Below are positions 1 to 7,328 of a DNA stretch of 64,000 nucleotides, in pieces. The stretch lies in assembly GCA_035489435.1 (NCBI GenBank), contig DATHKG010000009.1; one strand, given 5' to 3'. Origin of the DNA: DATHKG01 sp035489435. Lineage in GTDB: Bacteria; Bacteroidota; Bacteroidia; Chitinophagales; Chitinophagaceae. Below the pieces are notes generated by a model. The model did not search any database, was not told the origin of the DNA, and saw only the letters and a list, made by a program, of their open reading frames with translations. Numbering within the stretch: position 1 is the stretch's first letter; every line of letters starts with the position of its first letter. The position numbers and the translations under genes are program-made.

Positions 1-141
1 GGTATGCTTCCAGTGGTAGTTGCAGTTGGTCCCGCACGTGCGGGATGTAGTAACTCTCGCGTAAGAAAGGGAGGACGAAGGCCGCTCAAAGGCACCATCC
101 CACTCCCAACTCTCTCATCCATTTGGGGAATAGGCGACCAG
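1..141 (+). repeat. Diverged inverted repeat, copy A
   Basis: Positions 1-23 match the reverse complement of 838-860 at 22 of 23 bases. The similarity is colinear, with a shared 9-mer (48-56 against 809-817) and a shared block TTGGGG..ATA.GCGACCAG (123-141 against 721-740), at nearly the same spacing in both. This copy runs off the left edge of the window, so its full extent is unknown. Confidence 0.6.
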
Positions 142-547
142 TCATAACATTTCTTACTATTCCTCCATTGCTGGTTTTCTAGTTGGCTTCATTGCCGGTA
201 TCATCAAAGCATCATCCGTAGCGCCAATCACTTTGATCAGAATAAATAAATCAATGGGCTAAAGTTCAGGATCTGCATTTGTCTGCAGCGCTCACCTTCA
301 ACTATAGCGGTAAAACTGCAACCGGTGAAACTGCAACCAGCGCGGTTTGCAACCTTGAAACCCTTTAACGTTGCAATCAGATGATCAGCCATTCTATATT
401 ATCTGCTCGTATCATTGGTAAGCTCCAGTTATCAGGTTGCCGGGGAATTGAAGGCGGTGTGGTTCAATACAGATAAAGAAAAGAGAAAACAGAAATGTCG
501 ACAGCTGAATGTCTACCTCTAAATTGTTGAATTATAATTCGACAGGT

Positions 548-575
548 GTAATTCAGAGAATCGTAATTCAGAGAA
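548..575. repeat. 13-bp tandem direct repeat
   Basis: GTAATTCAGAGAA occurs at 548-560 and again at 563-575, separated by two bases. It resembles the short tandem spacers in several other intergenic regions of this window. Confidence 0.8.
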
Positions 576-719
576 GCCTATTCGGATAATTGCCATTGCG
601 ACCATTGCCAAAGCGATAAATGCAATACCGATAAAAGCAACGCCGATAACTGTGCTGATAATGGAATGCAGAGACTGCAATGCTGGTAACTGCGATAAAT
701 GAATGTTGAATTTTGTTTT

Positions 720-860
720 GCTGGTCGCATATCCCCCAAGTGATCGAGGTTAGAACGTGCAGGATGGGCCTGAGGTTGGGTTGATTTGCCACATTCGATT
801 CCTGGGCGGAGTTACTAAAGCCGATCAGGGCGGGGCAGCAACTACCGCTGGAAGCATACC
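720..860 (-). repeat. Diverged inverted repeat, copy B
   Basis: This is the partner of the 1-141 copy, in opposite orientation. Only blocks are conserved, so the duplication is old. Next to and inside it is a shorter direct repeat, AAAGCCGATCA(G/A)GGC, at 817-831 and 866-880. Neither copy carries a recognisable transposase or terminal repeat, so I do not call it a mobile element. Confidence 0.55.
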
Positions 861-1076
861 TAACAAAGCCGATCAAGGCACAAAAAGATGACCGGAGACA
901 ACAGCAGCCACCGGCATAAAGACACAAACTAAGCAGGAATCACAGTGGCAAATCAAACTAACCGAAAGGCCCATCCAGCGAAGTGAAGAACCGAGTGAAC
1001 GCCATGAACATGCAAAAGAAGCAATGTAACAATAGTGTAACAGTAGCGCTATGACCGAACCGCCTCAGGAAGGCGC

Positions 1077-1103
1077 AAAAAAAAGAGCCACGAAGGCTCT
1101 TAA
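1077..1103 (-). terminator. Intrinsic terminator of the RRM gene
   Basis: On the minus strand the sequence reads AAGAGCC-TTCGT-GGCTCTT followed by a run of eight or more T. The perfect 7-bp stem and T tract lie about 27 bp past the stop of the RNA-binding protein gene, as expected for its intrinsic terminator. Confidence 0.85.
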
Positions 1104-1129
1104 AGTATCGAACAGTGATCGATTGAAAA

Positions 1130-1423
1130 TTAACGGCTGAAACTTCCTTTGCGTGCAAAGGGTCTGTTGCCTGTTTTTTCTTCACGTGGGCGCGCTACTG
1201 CTACACTGATGGTCCTTCCATCAACAACAGCTCCGTCCAGTTCCTGAATAGCTTTGTTAGCAGCTTCTTCATTAGGCATTTCTACAAATGCAAATCCACG
1301 TGACTTGCCAGTAAATTTGTCTTTAATAACTGTTGCAGAACTAACTTCTCCGTAGTCTGCGAAATAGCTTTCAACGTCTTCATCAATGACGTTAAAGCTA
1401 AGGTTTGAAACATAAATGTTCAT
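1130..1423 (-). CDS. Small RRM RNA-binding protein
   Basis: This 97-residue protein is a single RNA recognition motif. RNP2 is seen as IYVSNLSF at residues 3-10 and RNP1 as KSRGFAFVEM near residues 40-50, with the aromatic residues that stack on RNA bases. A short basic tail (RKGSFSR) follows. Such proteins in Bacteroidota and cyanobacteria bind single-stranded RNA and are often cold-induced; a role as RNA chaperone or translation modulator is inferred. The gene has its own promoter about 140 bp upstream, giving a long leader, and its own terminator, so it is probably monocistronic. A second RRM protein with a Gly-rich tail lies at 57980-58366. Confidence 0.93.
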   Translation of the reverse strand: MNIYVSNLSFNVIDEDVESYFADYGEVSSATVIKDKFTGKSRGFAFVEMPNEEAANKAIQELDGAVVDGRTISVAVARPREEKTGNRPFARKGSFSR

Positions 1424-1560
1424 ACTACATTAACTGATTAAAATGATTAAATTCCAATCTGAAAAAATACAGGGGAGTAAAGATGATTACGAGCTACCAG
1501 CGTAAAACGGGGAAATGATCGTGAACTAACCTTAAAACTGTGAATCTCAAATTGAGTCCG

Positions 1561-1590
1561 CAAATATACTTCAATAAACTGGAATTAAAT
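1561..1590 (-). promoter_or_regulatory. Bacteroidota-type promoter for the RRM gene
   Basis: The minus strand shows TATATTTG (plus 1561-1568), a perfect match to the TAnnTTTG -7 element. A TTTA at the -33 position (around 1587-1590) is 18 bp upstream. Transcription would start near 1554, leaving a 5' leader of about 130 nt before the ATG at 1423. Long leaders are common in cold-inducible RNA-binding protein mRNAs. Confidence 0.6.
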
Positions 1591-1616
1591 ACTGATTTCA
1601 ACTGAATTAATAAAAA

Positions 1617-2828
1617 TTAACCTGATTTTTTAAAGGACCTGTAAGCAAGTACCGTGCTTATAAGTGTAAGCATTGACCCCGCCAGGAAAGGTGCTCCGGG
1701 TAGACTAATACTTCCCTCAGGACGAGTGAACCATGCAAACAAAGTTGTCATCAAAGGTGGTCCGATGATAGATGTTACACTCATGAGACTGGTAAGTCCA
1801 CCCTGCAGCTCGCCTTGTTCATTAGCGGGCACCTGGTTACTGATGATACCCTGTAATGCCGGGCCGCAAATACCTCCCAAACAATAAACCACACTAAAGG
1901 CAAACATCATCCATCCCTGGTTGGCAAGACCGAATAAAACAAGACCGATACTATACAACAATAAACCTATATAAACGCTTCTCTCGTTTCCGATTATGGG
2001 GATCACTTTCCTGATCAGCAATCCCTGAACCAGGAAGATAAGCAAACCAATCACGCCAAGAGAATAACCAATGGTTTTCTCATCCCAATTAAATTTTTCG
2101 ATTGTATAAAAAGTCCAGGTGCTTTGAACTGCGTGAACTGCGATATATACCAGCACAAGCGAAAAGATAAGACCTGAAATCTTCGGATATCTTCTTAAAT
2201 GAATCAATGAACCCATAGGATTTGCCCTGCGCCATTCAAACCTGCGCCGGTTTTTCAGGGGCAATGATTCGGGCAGCACAAAATATCCATATGCGGCATT
2301 CAACAGGCTTAGGCCCGCAGCTGTAAGAAAAGGTGCACGGGTTCCGATGCTGCCAAGTAAGCCACCCAAAACAGGACCAATTATAAAGCCAAGCCCGAAA
2401 GCAGCACCAACCATTCCAAAATTCTGTGCTCTTTTTTCCGGGGGGCTTATGTCTGCAATATATGCTGTGGCAGTTGTGAAGCTTGCTCCCGTTATTCCGG
2501 CAATGATTCTTCCAACAAACAGCCACCAGATAGTAGGGGCAAAGGCCACGAAAATATAGTCTATGCCAAAACCCAATAATGAAAATAACAACACAGGTCT
2601 TCTGCCATATTTGTCACTCAGGTTACCAAGCACAGGCGCAAAAAGAAATTGCATGATGGCATAAGCAAAGGTCAGCCAGCCGCCATATTCAGAAGCAACG
2701 CTGTTGTTTTCCCCGGTCAGATTCATGATCAGTTTTGGTACAACCGGAATAATAATGCCTAATCCTATAACGTCGATGAGAATGGTTACGAAGATAAAAC
2801 CCATCGCAGCCTGTCTTGATGGAGCCAT
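1617..2828 (-). CDS. MFS transporter, TetA-like exporter
   Basis: This 403-residue integral membrane protein has about twelve hydrophobic segments. The family signature LGNLSDKYGRRPVLL in the loop after the second helix is the MFS motif A, and GRIIAGITGASFTTA with IGPVLGGLLG is typical of the TetA/drug:proton antiporter branch. It probably exports a small hydrophobic compound in exchange for protons. The closest named family is the TCR/Tet group, but similarity in motifs does not prove tetracycline export, and nothing nearby (no TetR-type repressor) supports a resistance locus. The start is the ATG at 2828. It is read divergently from gnd. Confidence 0.9.
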   Translation of the reverse strand: MAPSRQAAMGFIFVTILIDVIGLGIIIPVVPKLIMNLTGENNSVASEYGGWLTFAYAIMQFLFAPVLGNLSDKYGRRPVLLFSLLGFGIDYIFVAFAPTIWWLFVGRIIAGITGASFTTATAYIADISPPEKRAQNFGMVGAAFGLGFIIGPVLGGLLGSIGTRAPFLTAAGLSLLNAAYGYFVLPESLPLKNRRRFEWRRANPMGSLIHLRRYPKISGLIFSLVLVYIAVHAVQSTWTFYTIEKFNWDEKTIGYSLGVIGLLIFLVQGLLIRKVIPIIGNERSVYIGLLLYSIGLVLFGLANQGWMMFAFSVVYCLGGICGPALQGIISNQVPANEQGELQGGLTSLMSVTSIIGPPLMTTLFAWFTRPEGSISLPGAPFLAGSMLTLISTVLAYRSFKKSG

Positions 2829-2959
2829 ACTAACTAATTATTACAAAGAAATGATTTATTCATTCACAGCACTGCTCACCAGGAAAGTTTCATACCAGAA
2901 AATGCAACAAGTGAAAATACAAATTACCTACTTTTACGCCTTCTTAGACAAGCTTAAAC

Positions 2960-4399
2960 ATGACAAATCAACAATTCGACTTCGGAATGATCGGTCTCGG
3001 TGTAATGGGCCAGAACTTTCTTTACAATCTTGCGGACCATGGATTCAAGGCAATCGGGTATGATAAGGACATAAAAAAAACCGCGTTACTGGAATCTTCA
3101 GCAACTCCTGGCACAACAGTAAAAGGTGTTAACAGCCTTGAGGAGATGGTATCCAGCCTCGCAAAACCAAGAAAACTGATGATGCTGGTTCCTGCCGGCA
3201 AACCTGTTGATGATGTAATCGCTTCGCTCAAACCATTGGTAGAGCCAGGAGATATTATCATCGACGGTGGAAATTCTCATTACACTGATACGCTTCGACG
3301 TGTAAACGCCTTGCATGAAACAGGTATCCATTTTATGGGCATGGGTGTTTCAGGGGGCGAACAGGGAGCACGTACAGGCCCAAGCATCATGCCGGGTGGT
3401 AACGAGATTGCATGGCATGCAGTAAAGCCGGTTCTTGAAGCAGTTGCCGCCAGGGTTAACGGAGTACCTTGCGTGGCTTATCTCGGCAAAGGTGCGGCAG
3501 GCCACTATGTAAAGATGGTGCATAACGGTATCGAATATGCGATTATGGAGCTGATCAGTGAAGCATATGATGTGCTTCATCGCGGACTGGAGCTCTCAAA
3601 CGATGAACTGCATGAAATTTTCAAAAGCTGGAACGAGGGTGAACTGGAATCTTTTCTCATAGAGATCACAGCTTCTATTTTCAAACAAAAAGATGATGTT
3701 ACTGATGGTTACCTGATAGACCAGATCCTTGACAAGGCCGGGGCAAAAGGCACAGGCAAATGGACTTCACAGGATGCCCTCGATATAGGAGTTCCAATTC
3801 CTGTAATAGACATGGCGGTGGCTATGCGTAACATCAGTTCCCTGCGTGATGAAAGACTGAAGGCAGCTGCACTTTATCCATCAGCTGTTAAAACAATTCC
3901 GCTGCCAAAAGAAGTATTTATCCAGGAGGTGAAAAACGCCTTGGCTTTTGCTATATTAATCAGCTATGCACAGGGGATGGCTATGTTGCAAAAAGCTTCT
4001 ACAGAACTTGCGATGGATATTCCACTACCGGAAGTTATCAAAGTATGGCGCGGGGGTTGTATTATCCGTTCAGCCCTACTCGATCTGTTTGCCAAAGCTT
4101 ATGCACAGGATCCAAAACTTTCCAATCTTTTGCAGGACGGAGCTATCGCCCGATGGATACTCAGCAAAGAAGCTGATGCCCGCACAGTAGCTTCATTGGT
4201 TATTCAGGCTGGTTATCCTGCCGGAGGGATGTTGAATTCCATTGCATATTTTGATGCATATCGCAGCGCCCGACTACCTATAAACCTGGTCCAGGCCCAA
4301 CGTGATTTTTTTGGAGCACATACTTATGAAAGAAACGATGGCACCGGCACTTATTATCATACCGAATGGACAGTCGGAAAGTTTGAACATTTACCCTGA
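2960..4399 (+). CDS. gnd: 6-phosphogluconate dehydrogenase, decarboxylating
   Basis: This 479-residue enzyme oxidises and decarboxylates 6-phosphogluconate to ribulose 5-phosphate with reduction of NADP+. The Rossmann motif GLGVMG is at residues 12-17, and IIDGGNSHYTDT follows near residue 98. The substrate signature VSGGEQGARTGPSIMPGG is near residue 130, close to the canonical form, with the catalytic Lys and His in KMVHNGIEY near residue 185. The C-terminal RDFFGAHTYER is the family's tail motif. Full length for the long (homodimeric) type. It is first in an operon with zwf (73-bp gap) and pgl, so all three enzymes of the oxidative pentose phosphate branch are together. Confidence 0.98.
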   Translation: MTNQQFDFGMIGLGVMGQNFLYNLADHGFKAIGYDKDIKKTALLESSATPGTTVKGVNSLEEMVSSLAKPRKLMMLVPAGKPVDDVIASLKPLVEPGDIIIDGGNSHYTDTLRRVNALHETGIHFMGMGVSGGEQGARTGPSIMPGGNEIAWHAVKPVLEAVAARVNGVPCVAYLGKGAAGHYVKMVHNGIEYAIMELISEAYDVLHRGLELSNDELHEIFKSWNEGELESFLIEITASIFKQKDDVTDGYLIDQILDKAGAKGTGKWTSQDALDIGVPIPVIDMAVAMRNISSLRDERLKAAALYPSAVKTIPLPKEVFIQEVKNALAFAILISYAQGMAMLQKASTELAMDIPLPEVIKVWRGGCIIRSALLDLFAKAYAQDPKLSNLLQDGAIARWILSKEADARTVASLVIQAGYPAGGMLNSIAYFDAYRSARLPINLVQAQRDFFGAHTYERNDGTGTYYHTEWTVGKFEHLP

Positions 4400-4472
4400 T
4401 CATTGCAAAACGCTAACCGTTTTACAAAATAAATCGTACCAGAAATTTATTTTTCAATTGTAGATATTCTTT

Positions 4473-5990
4473 ATGATACAGAACCACAAAAGACCACCGG
4501 CATCTCTCCTTTTTATTTTCGGAGGAAGCGGTGATCTGAATTTTCGCAAATTATCACCTGCGCTTTATAATTTATTTATAGACGAATGGATGCCCGAGAA
4601 ATTCGGGATAGTAGGAATCGGAAGAACCGAATATTCAAACGAAAAATACCGCAGTCACCTTCTGGAAGGAATCAATCAGTTCAGCCGTCGTAAGGATGAA
4701 CAAAACGGGAAGTGGAAAGATTTTTCTCAACATATCAGCTATCTGCAAATGGATGCTGAAAATGAGGAAGAATATATAAAGATTGCAGAGGTTGTAAAAG
4801 AAAAGGAAAAAGAATATGGCGAACATCCCAATGTGGTTTTTTACATGGCAGTTGCTCCCCAGCTGGTTCCTGAGATCGCCAGTAAACTTGGACCTCTAAA
4901 CATTTGCGCAGATACAAAATGCACAAGAATAGTAGTGGAAAAACCATTTGGCAACGATCTTCAAAGCGCACATAAATTAAACCAGTTGCTTTCTTCGATG
5001 TTTTCAGAAGAACAGATTTATCGTATAGATCATTATCTCGGAAAAGAAACGGTTCAGAATATATTGGCAATGCGTTTTGCAAATGCCTTATTCGAGCCAA
5101 TCTGGAATCGTAACTATATTGACCATGTCCAGATAACCGCAGCTGAAACTGTGGGCCTCGAGGGCCGCGGTGGCTATTATGAACATTCAGGGGCGCTTCG
5201 TGATATGATACAGAATCATATTCTCCAATTGGTCTGTATGATCGGAATGGAGGCACCCGTTTCTTTCGATGCGAATGAAATCAGAAACAAAAAAGTCGAT
5301 GTTTTAAATGCAATCCGGCCAATCGGGCCAGATGAAGTTCACAAGTTTGTTGTGCGTGGGCAGTACTCCCATGGCTGGATGCAGGGAAAAGAGGTGCCTG
5401 CTTACCGCGAAGAGAAAGGTGTTGATCCCGAATCACCGACTGATACTTTTGCCGCAGTAAAGTTTTTTATTGACAACTGGCGTTGGCAGGATGTACCATT
5501 TTATGTAAGGACCGGTAAGAGAATGCATCAAAAAACAACCATTATCACTATCCAATTCCGCCCGGCTCCCAATTTTGCTTTTCCACCCGAAGCAACCCAA
5601 ACATGGAGACCGAACAGGTTGACAATAAGTATTCAGCCCGAAATGGACATAAGGCTCCGTTTCCAGGCTAAACGTCCCGGCCAGGCTATGGTGCTCAACC
5701 CGGTAGATATGATCTTCAGTTATGAGGATGCTTATGACGGCCATGAACCCGAAGCATACGAAACATTACTGCTTGATGTAATGGAAGGAAATGCAACGCT
5801 TTTTATGCGGGCAGACCAGGTTGAGGCCGCATGGAAAATCATCATGCCTATATTGGATGCCTGGGAAGCCCGGCCACCCGTTGATTTCCCCAATTATGCT
5901 CCTGGTTCCTGGGGCCCGGAAGATGCAGAAGCTTTGATAGCCAGGGATGGGCACAATTGGATCACGCTGCCACTACCCCACAAGGACTGA
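4473..5990 (+). CDS. zwf: Glucose-6-phosphate 1-dehydrogenase
   Basis: This 505-residue cytosolic enzyme converts glucose 6-phosphate to 6-phosphogluconolactone and produces NADPH. The N-terminal nucleotide-binding motif reads GGSGDL near residue 17, with Gly in place of the usual Ala (GASGDL). The active-site signature RIDHYLGKE lies near residues 184-192, containing the catalytic His and substrate-binding Lys. EKPFGNDL upstream is also canonical. It sits between gnd and pgl, with only 24 bp to pgl. Length and motif order are normal for the family. Confidence 0.98.
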   Translation: MIQNHKRPPASLLFIFGGSGDLNFRKLSPALYNLFIDEWMPEKFGIVGIGRTEYSNEKYRSHLLEGINQFSRRKDEQNGKWKDFSQHISYLQMDAENEEEYIKIAEVVKEKEKEYGEHPNVVFYMAVAPQLVPEIASKLGPLNICADTKCTRIVVEKPFGNDLQSAHKLNQLLSSMFSEEQIYRIDHYLGKETVQNILAMRFANALFEPIWNRNYIDHVQITAAETVGLEGRGGYYEHSGALRDMIQNHILQLVCMIGMEAPVSFDANEIRNKKVDVLNAIRPIGPDEVHKFVVRGQYSHGWMQGKEVPAYREEKGVDPESPTDTFAAVKFFIDNWRWQDVPFYVRTGKRMHQKTTIITIQFRPAPNFAFPPEATQTWRPNRLTISIQPEMDIRLRFQAKRPGQAMVLNPVDMIFSYEDAYDGHEPEAYETLLLDVMEGNATLFMRADQVEAAWKIIMPILDAWEARPPVDFPNYAPGSWGPEDAEALIARDGHNWITLPLPHKD

Positions 5991-6014
5991 TTAAATCATA
6001 AAATTGAACCGTGT

Positions 6015-6743
6015 ATGAAACTTCATATCTGTAAAGACTCCAATGAGCTGAGCAAACAGGCCGCAGTCTGGATCGGCTCCAGCATCAAACAGACCCTTGA
6101 AAAACAGGACCGGTTTACTTTAGCCCTTTCGGGTGGGTCAACCCCACAAAAACTGCATGGACTTTTAAGCAGCTATCCTTATAAGGAAGAGATCGACTGG
6201 TCGAAGATTCATATTTTCTGGGGAGATGAAAGGGTGGTACCGCTCGAAGATGACCGGAACAATGCAAAGATGGCTTTTGATACCCTTCTTGATAAAGTCG
6301 ACGTTCCCATGGAACAGATTCATATCATGAGAACAGATATCGATCCGTCGGAAGCAGCTGCTGAATACGAGAAAATTATTAAAAAATATTTCGGATCGGG
6401 CGGTCATAAGCTGGACCTTCTTCTGCTTGGGATGGGCGATGATGGACACACGCTTTCTTTATTTCCCGGCACTCCCGTGGTACATGAAAAGGAAAAATGG
6501 GTTACTTCATTATTCCTTGAGTCACAGGATATGTATCGTATCACGCTTACAGCACCTTTCGCAAACCGTTCAGCAAGAGTTGCCTTTCTCACAGCGGGCA
6601 AAAGCAAAGCACCCGCTTTAAAACAAGTGCTGGAAGGCGACTACGATCCGGATCATTTTCCGGCGCAGCTTATTAAACCAGTGGGAGAACTACATTGGTT
6701 TGTAGATAAAGAAGCTGCTTCTCAACTTTCGCGAACATATTAA
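6015..6743 (+). CDS. pgl: 6-phosphogluconolactonase
   Basis: This 242-residue enzyme hydrolyses 6-phosphogluconolactone to 6-phosphogluconate, the step between zwf and gnd. Motifs in order are LALSGGSTPQ (phosphate-binding loop, near residue 37), WGDERVVPLEDDRNN (near residue 70) and LGMGDDGHTLSLFPG (near residue 137), all characteristic of the SOL/DevB family in the NagB/RpiA fold. It is the last gene of the gnd-zwf-pgl operon and converges on the minus-strand Dabb gene, with no clear terminator in the 12-bp gap. Confidence 0.97.
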   Translation: MKLHICKDSNELSKQAAVWIGSSIKQTLEKQDRFTLALSGGSTPQKLHGLLSSYPYKEEIDWSKIHIFWGDERVVPLEDDRNNAKMAFDTLLDKVDVPMEQIHIMRTDIDPSEAAAEYEKIIKKYFGSGGHKLDLLLLGMGDDGHTLSLFPGTPVVHEKEKWVTSLFLESQDMYRITLTAPFANRSARVAFLTAGKSKAPALKQVLEGDYDPDHFPAQLIKPVGELHWFVDKEAASQLSRTY

Positions 6744-6755
6744 GTAATAGCGCGT

Positions 6756-7169
6756 TTAAACATCTACTGAGTCATACACCACCACCTTTTGCCAGAGTGA
6801 AGAATAGTCTTCGATAAACTTCAGGTGAATTGGATCTGTCTGATAGCTTTCCTGGTCGGCTGCATTGTTAAAATTAAGCATCCATGAAATGGAATAGGAT
6901 CTTTCAATTACATCCCGATGGGTGTCGGCAGGCTTGCCTATATGAAAAGTTTTTATCGTCTTAACTTTTGATAATTTTCTCAACCCTTCTACCAGTTTAT
7001 CACGATCGGCAGTGCTGGCTGGATTCTTCAGGTAAAAAAATACATGGTGAATAAAAATGTTATTCGCTGTCATAGCTGATGCTGTTGTATATGTTAATGA
7101 TGCAAATGTGGTAACTAAAGCAGCCTTACCCGTATTTGTGATAAAACTGCGGCGGGAATGTTTCGACAT
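6756..7169 (-). CDS. Exported Dabb (stress-responsive barrel) protein
   Basis: The mature part (IHHVFFYLK... near residue 45 to the end) has the dimeric alpha/beta barrel pattern of the Dabb family, including the starting HHVFFY strand and the RSYSISWML strand. I set the start at the ATG at 7169, giving 137 residues that begin MSKHSRRSFITN, a twin-arginine-like signal followed by a hydrophobic stretch ending TTASA. A longer frame would start at a TTG four codons upstream. Family members are poorly characterised small enzymes or ligand binders, so no specific substrate can be given. Confidence 0.85.
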   Translation of the reverse strand: MSKHSRRSFITNTGKAALVTTFASLTYTTASAMTANNIFIHHVFFYLKNPASTADRDKLVEGLRKLSKVKTIKTFHIGKPADTHRDVIERSYSISWMLNFNNAADQESYQTDPIHLKFIEDYSSLWQKVVVYDSVDV

Positions 7170-7328
7170 AAGCTGGTACAATTGGTCTTAGGGCAATAAA
7201 TTTATGTATTTAATACCGAATATTCTGAATTGCTAAAACGAAATCAAAATATGTTTTAAATTTAATATAATTAATCCGGCGTTCTTTAACATGGATCGCT
7301 GTGTGCTAACCTTAATCTTATCTTTTTT

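Larger units (their letters stand above)
1..1076. other. Long region without a convincing gene
   Basis: I find no gene here that I can defend. Open frames on the minus strand (568-927 and 958-1185) have no recognisable domain, are rich in Cys, Tyr and Arg, and look like chance frames. The stretch holds a diverged inverted repeat pair (1-141 and 720-860), short direct repeats, and a perfect 14-bp palindrome CCCGCACGTGCGGG at 31-44. It may be decayed coding DNA. One minus frame around 700-540 would encode a hydrophobic helix followed by charged residues, but a stop precedes it. Confidence 0.6.

Noticed and set aside
568..927. Minus-strand open frame of 119 codons
   Set aside because: No domain, no signal peptide, and odd Cys/Tyr/Arg composition; it overlaps the inverted repeat. 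Probably chance.
958..1185. Minus-strand open frame of 75 codons
   Set aside because: It overlaps the 3' end of the RRM gene and its terminator, so it cannot be a separate normal gene.
1617..2828. Tetracycline resistance gene
   Set aside because: MFS motifs are shared by many exporters; no repressor, mobile element or other resistance context is present.
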